Positions 51,568-59,497 of a DNA stretch of 64,000 nt are shown here, in pieces. The notes under the pieces are model-generated. The model searched no databases. It saw nothing but the letters and a program-made list of their open reading frames with translations, and had not been told where the DNA came from. Both the position numbers and the translations under genes were made by a program. Each line of letters starts with the position of its first letter. Positions within the stretch are counted from its first letter, which is position 1. Source of the stretch: an uncultured Bacteroidales bacterium (GTDB lineage Bacteria; Bacteroidota; Bacteroidia; Bacteroidales; UBA4417); contig CAIRMR010000077.1 in the NCBI GenBank assembly GCA_903879715.1, positions 27,239-91,238 of the forward strand, written 5' to 3'.

Positions 51568-52314
51568 ATGTGCGTCAACAGGATAATTAAACTAACATTC
51601 TGTTTTATCAGTTTTTGTACGCTGCTGTTGTCCGGAAACCTTCATGCCCAATCGAAGGAAGATGTTCTTTATTTATCCAATGGAAGCATTTTAAAAGGTA
51701 AAGTCATTGAAAATATTTCAGGCGGTAAAACCAGTATTAAAATTGTTGGAAACAATATAATTGTAGTTCCTGATTCATTAATTAAAATGCTATTGTTAAA
51801 TCAGGCAATTCCAGTAAAAGAATGCTCGAATATTGCTTCACCTGTGGAAATGACTTCAAATGTCAATTTCTATGGTGGATCGCAGAATTCAGGTGGTTTC
51901 ACATTCATCACTTCTTACCGTTTCCCGTTCCGATTGGCTACAGGCGTTGGTATGGGAATCGAATGGTTTGATCATCAGCAAATCCCGTTTATAGCCGATA
52001 TAAAGTATTGTTTCCTGAAAGGTTGGTGGTCGCCGTATATTTATGCACAAGGCGGCTATGCCGTTCCCCTGTCACAGGAAGGAGAAGACGAATGGACTGA
52101 AAACCATGGGGGTGCTCTCGTTGGCACGGGCATTGGTGTGCGTTTCGACTTTACACGTCGAAATGCATTGGTTTTCAGCTTAGGATACAGGTATCAGAAA
52201 ACAGAAACACTGCTCAATCTGTATCCCTGGTCTTCAACTTATCCACAATACGAAACTACACGTTACGATGAATATAAGCGGATAACATTCTCTTTTGGAT
52301 TCCTGTTTAATTAG
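51568..52314 (+). CDS. secreted/outer-membrane beta-barrel-like hypothetical protein
   Basis: Signal peptide; VLYLSNGSILKGKVIENISGGKTSIKI then beta-strand-rich region ending KRITFSFGFLFN. Confidence 0.7.
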   Translation: MCVNRIIKLTFCFISFCTLLLSGNLHAQSKEDVLYLSNGSILKGKVIENISGGKTSIKIVGNNIIVVPDSLIKMLLLNQAIPVKECSNIASPVEMTSNVNFYGGSQNSGGFTFITSYRFPFRLATGVGMGIEWFDHQQIPFIADIKYCFLKGWWSPYIYAQGGYAVPLSQEGEDEWTENHGGALVGTGIGVRFDFTRRNALVFSLGYRYQKTETLLNLYPWSSTYPQYETTRYDEYKRITFSFGFLFN

Positions 52315-52360
52315 TGGAGATGCAAGCATCGGGTCACTGACCTGAAGCCAGGAGCAACCA

Positions 52361-52398
52361 GAAAATAGTTAATAGAAAATAGTTAATAGAAAATAGTT
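52361..52398 (+). repeat. 14-bp tandem repeat (gaaaatagttaata, 2.7 copies)
   Basis: gaaaatagttaata gaaaatagttaata gaaaatagtt. Confidence 0.95.
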
Positions 52399-52498
52399 CC
52401 TTTGGACCTCAACCTCAAAACCATCTACCTCTTTAGATCAGAACCAGAAACATGAAACTTTTAGTTACCACAGTCAACCAAACCAAAAAATAGGCACC

Positions 52499-53788
52499 AT
52501 GAAAACCATGAAATTATTCCTCTCAGCACCCCTGGCGATTCTCATGATTATGAGTATGATCTCGTGCAAGGACAGTTCGGTTATTTACAGGAAATATACT
52601 GCCAATGTACCTCAGTATATGTCGTACGACGAAATGCGTAAACCTGTTAAATCTACTTCAGGTTATGCGATTCAAACTGCGGGGAAAATATATATTCAGG
52701 GAAACTACCTGTTTGTAAACGAAAAATACAAGGGAATCCATGTATTTGATAATTCAAACCCGGCGTCTCCGGTAAACCTTGCCTTTCTGAACATACCGGG
52801 AAATGTTGATCTGGCTGTTAAGGGAAATTACCTCTATGCCGATAATTACGTGGATCTGATTGTGCTTGATATTTCAAACCTCAATGCACCCGTTGAAGTG
52901 GCCCGGATCAAAGATATATTTCCATATACAATTCCGGAAATTACCGATAATAATCCCATATACGATATCGACCAGACACTGGGTGTAATTGTTGGCTGGG
53001 AGGTTAAAGACGTTACTGAAGAGGTGGAGGAGAATAACGTAACGCGTCCTTACTATTATTACGATAAAGGTATAGGTGCCGTTATGTTTAACGAAAGCAG
53101 CGGTGCTCCGACACAAACCGTTGGTATTGGTGGTTCAATGGCCCGGTTTATAATTAACGGCGATCAGTTTTATGGCTTAAACCAAACTAATATGCAGGTA
53201 ATTGATATCTCAGATCCTTTAAATCCCACAGTGGGAATTAAAATTGAAATGTTCCGGATGGTCGAAACCGTATTTATCGACAACACTAACTTTTTTATTG
53301 GAACACAAACAGGAATGCTTATTTATGATATTACACAACCGGCTACACCCGTTTATAAGTCGGAATATAACCATTTCCAAAGTTGTGACCCTGTGGTGGT
53401 TCAGGATAATTACGCCTACGTTACATTAAGGCAAGGCAACCGTTGCGGCAACTGGCAGAACGTGATGGAAGTAATTGACTTGAAAGACATAATGAGCCCG
53501 GTGTTAGTTAAAAGCTACTCTATGTCTGAGCCGTATGGACTTGGTATCGACAATAAAACCCTTTTTGTTTGCGATGGACAGGCAGGTTTAAAGATTTACG
53601 ATGCCAGTGATCCGTTGCGTATTGATATTAATATGATAAAACAATATAACAATCTGAAAGCCTTAGATGTAATTCCTTATAATAATGTGTTGATCATGAT
53701 CGCCGAAGATGGCATTTACCAATACAATTATACAGATCTGCAGAATATTAAGCTGCTGAGTAAAATTCCTATTGGAATAGTAATGTAA
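52499..53788 (+). CDS. LVIVD-repeat lipoprotein
   Basis: Lipobox MSMISC; repeats such as YLFVNEKYKGIHVFDNSNPASPVNLAFLNIPGNVDLAVKGNYLYADNYVDLIVLDISNLNAPVEVARI. Confidence 0.88.
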   Translation: MKTMKLFLSAPLAILMIMSMISCKDSSVIYRKYTANVPQYMSYDEMRKPVKSTSGYAIQTAGKIYIQGNYLFVNEKYKGIHVFDNSNPASPVNLAFLNIPGNVDLAVKGNYLYADNYVDLIVLDISNLNAPVEVARIKDIFPYTIPEITDNNPIYDIDQTLGVIVGWEVKDVTEEVEENNVTRPYYYYDKGIGAVMFNESSGAPTQTVGIGGSMARFIINGDQFYGLNQTNMQVIDISDPLNPTVGIKIEMFRMVETVFIDNTNFFIGTQTGMLIYDITQPATPVYKSEYNHFQSCDPVVVQDNYAYVTLRQGNRCGNWQNVMEVIDLKDIMSPVLVKSYSMSEPYGLGIDNKTLFVCDGQAGLKIYDASDPLRIDINMIKQYNNLKALDVIPYNNVLIMIAEDGIYQYNYTDLQNIKLLSKIPIGIVM

Positions 53789-53919
53789 ATGGAATGAGTT
53801 ACTTAATTTTAGTGTTAGGTGTAATTGAGGAAAGACACACATATGGATTTTTAATGATACTAACGCAACTTTTTTTACAAATTAAGCATCTTTAATAACG
53901 AACTTTAAAATTTTAAATC

Positions 53920-54456
53920 ATGAAAGGTAAAATTTATTTATTGGCGTTTTTTCTTACAATTTTCATGTCATGTTCAAAAGAGAACAATTCAACTAAACAA
54001 GGATTTACTTATTCCAATTTTGAGAATAATTTAAAATCTGACATGAATTATAATTCAATTGTTGCAAAATTTGGAGAACCTTCGAATGACATTGGAAGTG
54101 GCATCCATATTTATGTTTACCAATTGATTGATTCCACAGAAATTTGGATTGGATATGCTGATAAAATCATATATGCAAGGCATATGGATAAAAATCAACA
54201 AATCTTAAATACAATTATTGAGGATAAGCCATATTCGCTAACGTATGATTATTTTAAGGATAATCTGAAACCTGATATGATTTATAATTCAATTGTTGCA
54301 AAATTTGGAGAACCTTCGAATGACATTGGAAGTGGCATCCATATTTATGTTTACCAATTGATTGATTCCACAGAAATTTGGATTGGATATGCTGATAAAA
54401 TCATATATGTAAGGCATATGGATAAAAATCATCAAATCATTGAGAATATAATTTAA
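53920..54456 (+). CDS. lipoprotein with two near-identical BamE/SmpA-like domains
   Basis: Lipobox FMSCSK; two copies of MIYNSIVAKFGEPSNDIGSGIHIYVYQLIDSTEIWIGYADKIIYxRHMDKNxQI. Confidence 0.75.
   Translation: MKGKIYLLAFFLTIFMSCSKENNSTKQGFTYSNFENNLKSDMNYNSIVAKFGEPSNDIGSGIHIYVYQLIDSTEIWIGYADKIIYARHMDKNQQILNTIIEDKPYSLTYDYFKDNLKPDMIYNSIVAKFGEPSNDIGSGIHIYVYQLIDSTEIWIGYADKIIYVRHMDKNHQIIENII
54048..54204 (+). repeat. intragenic direct repeat, copy 1 (157 bp)
   Basis: Matches 54282-54438 with 2 mismatches by eye; offset 234 bp (78 codons). Confidence 0.95.
54282..54438 (+). repeat. intragenic direct repeat, copy 2 (157 bp)
   Basis: See copy 1. Confidence 0.95.
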
Positions 54457-54503
54457 CGATTGTCTTGAATTTGATTAACAAATATTCAACTACACCTAAT
54501 ACG

Positions 54504-54610
54504 GCCTAAATTTAATGCGGGTTACAGCGAATTTTGAAAGTTCATTTTTGTTTAATAACTTTACATCGGCTGATTAAGAATCGGTATTTAAACCCGCACT
54601 AAATTTAGCC
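54504..54610. repeat. long intergenic inverted repeat (attC-like geometry)
   Basis: Arms gcctaaatttaatgcgggtt (54504-54523) and aacccgcactaaatttagcc (54591-54610), 18/20 paired, 67-nt spacer. Confidence 0.85.
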
Positions 54611-54647
54611 CGGACCCGTTCTAAATCTCCCTGAAAAAATTAGATAA

Positions 54648-55061
54648 ATGCTCAAAACTCTCACAATAGCCATTCTGTTTTCAATAGCTTTTATTTCGTG
54701 TCAGAAACTTGCAGATACGATAGATACAGGGAATCCGGAACTCATCGGTAGCTGGATCGACCCGCAATATGCAGATACCCTGGTAACATATACAAGAGCC
54801 GAAAACCTTGTGGAAAACCAATATGGGATTAAATTTGAATCCAATAGCAAACTCATACAACGCCAGAACAGCGGATGGTGTGGCACTCCTCCTATAAGTA
54901 CAGCTGACTATGAAGGGACGTGGCATTGGAATGATTCAATTGTGAATTTCACAGTCGGTTACTGGGGTGGAACTGCTGATGTTTCCTGGAAAATTATAAC
55001 TTTGAACAACCGGAAACTGGTTGTCTCTGTTTTAAAGTCGGAGTATCATCAAGGGAAGTAA
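54648..55061 (+). CDS. hypothetical lipoprotein (lipocalin-like)
   Basis: Lipobox IAFISCQK; LIGSWIDPQYADTLVTYTRAENLVENQYGIKFESNSKLIQRQNSGWCGTPPISTADYEGTW. Confidence 0.7.
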   Translation: MLKTLTIAILFSIAFISCQKLADTIDTGNPELIGSWIDPQYADTLVTYTRAENLVENQYGIKFESNSKLIQRQNSGWCGTPPISTADYEGTWHWNDSIVNFTVGYWGGTADVSWKIITLNNRKLVVSVLKSEYHQGK

Positions 55062-55204
55062 ATTATTGGCGATTACTTTTTATTTTGGTTCAGGCTTTTT
55101 CTTTTTGAAGACCTGGTTCATGAAGAAAACAAGCAACTTGTATGTTAAGCGTAGAAAATAAATACTCTTGATTATTTATTGACATACTTAAATAAACATG
55201 TCGG

Positions 55205-55616
55205 ATGAAAAACCTTATCATAATTATTATAACATTGATTCCTTTTATTTGCGGTTGTAAAAAAGAAAATGAAAAAGTTCCGATTTTATCAGATAGGCGG
55301 ATAAGAGAAATTGCGTGGAATTCATTAAGCGATTATGACAAGTCAACTGTGATTGTTAAGTGGCTACAGGCACCTTTAGGCAAATCAAAATTTGATGGAA
55401 TTCGTGCTTACTATGGAGAATTACAATTTCCAGGCAAAGGGTAATGTGGTACCATTTAATAATCCTGTAATTTCCATAGGACTTGAAAAGCAATGGAAAT
55501 CATGGACTTTCCAACTACAAGCCTTTATAAAGCCCAGACTGAAAGAGGTTTTTTACAAGCCAAAAGAACTGGAATTTGGTGTTGGAGTCGGGATAAAACA
55601 CAAGTTTTGGAAGTGA
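55205..55616 (+). pseudogene. two overlapping lipoprotein/outer-membrane-protein gene fragments, possibly frameshifted or fused remnants
   Basis: 55205-55444 has a signal/lipobox (ICGC) and stops after 79 aa; overlapping +1-frame ORF 55392-55616 looks like the C-terminus of a beta-barrel (GLEKQWKSWTFQLQAFIKPRLKEVFYKPKELEFGVGVGIKHKFWK). Confidence 0.5.
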
Positions 55617-55725
55617 AATAGATAAATTTACGTACCTGATCTCTGATTTGAATTCGCATATTGCCTTTTCAAATTTTCAAAAAAACTTTTTTTAGTTTAG
55701 TAAGGGAAATTATCGGGTAGTCTAA

Positions 55726-56586
55726 CTATATTTTTATCTTTTCGAATCCTTGCCCATAAACACCCATCACGTTGTTTACCGACATAAAAGCGCTCTGGTC
55801 AACCTCTTTAATAATACGGAAAATCTGGCTGGCTTCAGGTTTCTTTACCATTACAAGCAAGACCTTGGTTTGCTCTCCTGAATACCATCCCTTGCCATCA
55901 ATAATTGTAATTCCGCGGCCTACTTCTTTCCCGATACGGTCAGCAATTTCATCGTATTTTTTCGAAAAGATAAATATCTGTACCGATTGTTTCGACCCGG
56001 TAAAGAGCAAGTCTATGGTGTAAGATGCAATACCCATAGTCACATAGCCATAAACTATTTTTTCAATCGACTGGAATAAGAGGTAGGAGGATGCAATAAT
56101 GAAAACGTCAAGATACAGTATGATACGGCCAGGGCTGATATTCTTATACTTGTTAATGATCATGGCTATAATATCGGTTCCGCCGGTGCTGCCGCCCTGA
56201 GTGAATACAATACCTACACCTGCTCCGCCTAAAATCCCGCCTAGTACTGTCGACAGGAAATCATCGTTGATAATTGGTTCGGTTATAAATTGCTGTAACA
56301 GCGAAAACAGCACCGAAAGTACCACAACGCTGAATATGGTTTTTACGCCAAAACTCCTTCCCAGGATCTTAATGGCAAACACTATAAGTACCGCATTAAT
56401 AATGAGGTAACTTATGCCCAGAGGGAAACCTGTCCCGAAAAATATAAGAGTTGAAACACCTGTAATGCCGCCGCCCGTAATTTTTGCCGGGATCAGAAAA
56501 GCGGTCCAGCCGAGCGCAGTCAGAAATAGTCCGAATGTCATTATCAAATGCGAGCGGATAAGTCCGGCAGTAATTTTAATTTTCAT
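55726..56586 (-). CDS. YitT family membrane protein
   Basis: LGWTAFLIPAKITGGGITGVSTLIFFGTGFPLGISYLIIN; QGGSTGGTDIIAMIINKYKNISPG; C-terminal DUF2179-type FIFSKKYDEIADRIGKEVGRGITIIDGKGWYSGEQTKVLLVMVKKPE. Confidence 0.93.
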   Translation of the reverse strand: MKIKITAGLIRSHLIMTFGLFLTALGWTAFLIPAKITGGGITGVSTLIFFGTGFPLGISYLIINAVLIVFAIKILGRSFGVKTIFSVVVLSVLFSLLQQFITEPIINDDFLSTVLGGILGGAGVGIVFTQGGSTGGTDIIAMIINKYKNISPGRIILYLDVFIIASSYLLFQSIEKIVYGYVTMGIASYTIDLLFTGSKQSVQIFIFSKKYDEIADRIGKEVGRGITIIDGKGWYSGEQTKVLLVMVKKPEASQIFRIIKEVDQSAFMSVNNVMGVYGQGFEKIKI

Positions 56587-56647
56587 GTTTTTCTAACTTC
56601 TTTAATGGGTAGTTACAGGAATTTTTTAATGTATACAAAAAGTATAA

Positions 56648-57532
56648 CTAAGTATTCCTGATCAAAGCTTTTTCAGTATAAATGGTTTTGTTTTCCTTTG
56701 ATAATTCTATGATTGAATAAAACAGTTCCTCCGGGTGCGCTATAAAAAACCGGTTTCCTTTAACTGTGATATTCCTGCAAATGGATTTCTTAATGTTTTT
56801 TTTCAGAAACCCATTGATATTATTATTTTTGATTTGCGGATGAGCTGCCAGCGTTTTTACGATCTCAAACGTACCATCTTCTTTCTTAATCTTTGCTTCG
56901 AATACTTGATCCAGCCTGGTTTTTATAGGAAATTTCTGTTTCATTACATCTTCCGGACAGTGCACGAACGACATAAAATTCGCGTTCACACCAATTCCGG
57001 CTATAATGCCGCCCATTTGCATTGCCAGGTAATACGGACTTTTTTCGCCACAAGGATAAATATCTGTATGATGTGATCCGGTAATAGCTTCTGCATTTTT
57101 ACCAATAGCGACAATACTGTTGATCGGGTGAAGGCTGCGTTTTGCACCCGGATAGCGTCTTGCCATTTCCGACAACATTCCCAAAGCCGAAGCTGAACGG
57201 CGAACATCAAAAACCTTTCCTGACTTCAGGTATTCCTCGGCCCGGTATGTAAAATGCCAGCATGGAAAAACAAGAGTGCCTGCTACACCCACAGTTTCGA
57301 GTAAGATTTCGAGCAACCTGAGCGCATCGAATTTGATATTCAGATTATCAACTGAGCTGTGGATGAAGACAATAGAACCCTTCGAAATATTCAATTCTTC
57401 GGTTAATATTCGGCTGAATTTCTGTTCGCTGAGAGGCGCATACCAGGTTTCCAGAATTGTACGGTAAATTCCCCTGAGACGTATAAAAACCTCCTGTGGA
57501 AATAATCGGAATATGATACGGCTGATGAACAT
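56648..57532 (-). CDS. AAC(3)-family (aminoglycoside N3-acetyltransferase-like) acyltransferase
   Basis: ISKGSIVFIHSSVDNLNIKF, GTLVFPCWHFTYRAEEYLKSGKVFDVRRSASALGMLSEMARRYPGAKRSLHPINSIVAIGKNAEAITGSHHTDIYPCGEKSPYYLAMQMGG; start moved to 57532, directly after the upstream stop codon. Confidence 0.88.
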   Translation of the reverse strand: MFISRIIFRLFPQEVFIRLRGIYRTILETWYAPLSEQKFSRILTEELNISKGSIVFIHSSVDNLNIKFDALRLLEILLETVGVAGTLVFPCWHFTYRAEEYLKSGKVFDVRRSASALGMLSEMARRYPGAKRSLHPINSIVAIGKNAEAITGSHHTDIYPCGEKSPYYLAMQMGGIIAGIGVNANFMSFVHCPEDVMKQKFPIKTRLDQVFEAKIKKEDGTFEIVKTLAAHPQIKNNNINGFLKKNIKKSICRNITVKGNRFFIAHPEELFYSIIELSKENKTIYTEKALIRNT

Positions 57533-57533
57533 G

Positions 57534-58583
57534 CTAATCGGTCTGGTTCTGTTGATATAAATGCTCGAAAGTTGTAAATTCAATGTCAGGGTATTTTTCA
57601 CGCGCCATTTGAATAAACTGCTCCATCAACGTGAATGAATAATCACCCATAGTTTTTGGATGAGAGCAGGTAGCCAGGTTGAGTGTTTCAAAATGCCTGA
57701 ACTTCTGAACATTGTAATCCAGTATCCGCATCAGGTATTTCGCCGAAAGGGTATGGTTATCGAATGTTAGCATACGAGAAGAAAACAGCATCCGCAGTTG
57801 CTCCATCCGGCTTCCAGGATTTCCTTCATGTATCATTGTTCCGTGACTTTCCGGTGCCCTGTAAGCAAAGTGCTTTAATTTAAAGCGCGTCGGTATTTCG
57901 AAAGGCGTTTTGGGAATGGCGGCTACCGGTATTTCTAAAATACCTGAGCCGGCTGACCTTCTGAAATCGCCGTCGTTCCCGATATACCAGTTAGGCATTG
58001 GCGGCACTTTCCTGAAATCAATCAGGGATAATGAGGATACAAAATAATATTTCAGAACAACAGAGCTGTCGTACCGGATTCCGTTTTTAGCCAGTTCATT
58101 GAAAATTTCTTCCGATCCGGGTTCTATATTATAACCTCCGGCCCTGAAAGCAAGTACGTTGTAATCACTTTTAGCTTTCCGGCAAACTTCCTCAAGTAAT
58201 GTTGTACCCATTTTCACAATACCACCAATGCTTTGCTCAATATTGTTTTCGAAATTTGTCAGGCTATAATCTCCCGAAGGAATCACAACTCCATTTACGT
58301 AGCCGGAAGTCAGCCAATGAGGATGCAGATGAAGTTGTACATCATGTCCAAGCCCAACGGCTTTTTGTAATTGATTAGTATATGGCTTATAAAAACCCTC
58401 GTTATCCCATTCTTTATAACGTATGGCGCTAAGAACATCGGTAAATAAAGTAACAGGGACATCGTTTCTACTGGCTGATTCAAAAAGTCGTTCGGTAGGA
58501 TCGAAAAGTGCTTTCTTGTAAGTTGTTTTCAGGCTGCCCAAAGGTAACTCATGATCGAAAGTCAGTAACAGCCTTATTTTCAT
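57534..58583 (-). CDS. NodB/WalW-like polysaccharide deacetylase family protein
   Basis: LLTFDHELPLGS, GHDVQLHLHPHWLTSG, VLAFRAGGYNIEPGSEEIF. Confidence 0.8.
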   Translation of the reverse strand: MKIRLLLTFDHELPLGSLKTTYKKALFDPTERLFESASRNDVPVTLFTDVLSAIRYKEWDNEGFYKPYTNQLQKAVGLGHDVQLHLHPHWLTSGYVNGVVIPSGDYSLTNFENNIEQSIGGIVKMGTTLLEEVCRKAKSDYNVLAFRAGGYNIEPGSEEIFNELAKNGIRYDSSVVLKYYFVSSLSLIDFRKVPPMPNWYIGNDGDFRRSAGSGILEIPVAAIPKTPFEIPTRFKLKHFAYRAPESHGTMIHEGNPGSRMEQLRMLFSSRMLTFDNHTLSAKYLMRILDYNVQKFRHFETLNLATCSHPKTMGDYSFTLMEQFIQMAREKYPDIEFTTFEHLYQQNQTD

Positions 58584-58591
58584 TTGCGTCC

Positions 58592-58828
58592 TTAAAATTG
58601 TTTGCTTTCGATAAGTGAAACCAGGTCGGCAATGTTTTTTATTGAAGCCAGTTCCTTGAAGTCGAAATCAATATCCAGTTTTTCTTCGATAGCAGTTATT
58701 AATTCAGGATGTGTAAGGGAATCCCAGCCATTTAATGTGTCAGGCGAATCGGCCAACGTAAGTTTAAGCCCGGGCCTTTTAAGTAAAGCAGCAAAAATCT
58801 CAGTTATTGTATCAACGGTTGTTTGCAT
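58592..58828 (-). CDS. stand-alone acyl/peptidyl carrier protein
   Basis: 78 aa; phosphopantetheine site LNGWDSLTHPELITAIEEKLDIDFDFKELASIKNIADLVSLI. Confidence 0.92.
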   Translation of the reverse strand: MQTTVDTITEIFAALLKRPGLKLTLADSPDTLNGWDSLTHPELITAIEEKLDIDFDFKELASIKNIADLVSLIESKQF

Positions 58829-59497
58829 TTATCTCAATTTTATTTCCATCAATACCCGGGTATTTCCCGAATAAAAATTCAAAATCGTAGGATTCAACGA
58901 AGTCTTTTCTTCAATGCTTTCAAATCCATATTTCTGATGTGCCCGTAAAGATACTGAATTCTGCTTTATCAGCTGGACATGGGCGGCTTTCACCTCGGGA
59001 TGTTTCTTTGTCAGATCACTTAGTAAGGCCTTTACCAGCATGCTGCCAATATTATGACCGCGAAATTGCTCAACGATATAAATAGATTCAAATTGTATCG
59101 TTCCGGCTTTTCGTCTGATCGAAATTTCATCAACGATTGGTGCCGATAATTTGTAGTTAATAATATTTTCCTTTTTCAGAAATGTCTTTAACGCACTGAT
59201 TTTCAATATGCCTGAAGCAATTCCGTTTTCACTTTCAAGCCAGGCTCCGTAAGCCCCTGCTTGAGCTCCATTAACTTCGGCGATTTTAAAATTAGCCAGG
59301 CTAAACTCAAAATTACCAATTTTCTCTTCAAGTATTTTTCTTAATACGGTTCTGAATTCTGACTCATTGATACCGAATAGTTTACAATAACTTATTGAAT
59401 TCCCCTTGCCTTTTTCAGCTTGTACAATAGTTTCGATTATAAACTCAATATCTGAGTCTGCCGCATTCCTGATCTGGATTCCTGGCTGCATTTCCAT
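58829..59497 (-). CDS. GNAT family N-acyltransferase
   Basis: ESIYIVEQFRGHNIGSMLVKALLSDLTKKHPEVKAAHVQLIKQNSVSLRAHQKYGFESIEEK. Confidence 0.88.
   Translation of the reverse strand: MEMQPGIQIRNAADSDIEFIIETIVQAEKGKGNSISYCKLFGINESEFRTVLRKILEEKIGNFEFSLANFKIAEVNGAQAGAYGAWLESENGIASGILKISALKTFLKKENIINYKLSAPIVDEISIRRKAGTIQFESIYIVEQFRGHNIGSMLVKALLSDLTKKHPEVKAAHVQLIKQNSVSLRAHQKYGFESIEEKTSLNPTILNFYSGNTRVLMEIKLR

Noticed and set aside
54496-54624. Calling the palindrome a true integron attC site
   Set aside because: Canonical core sites (RYYYAAC...GTTRRRY) were not found and no integrase is in the window; kept only as an attC-like geometry.
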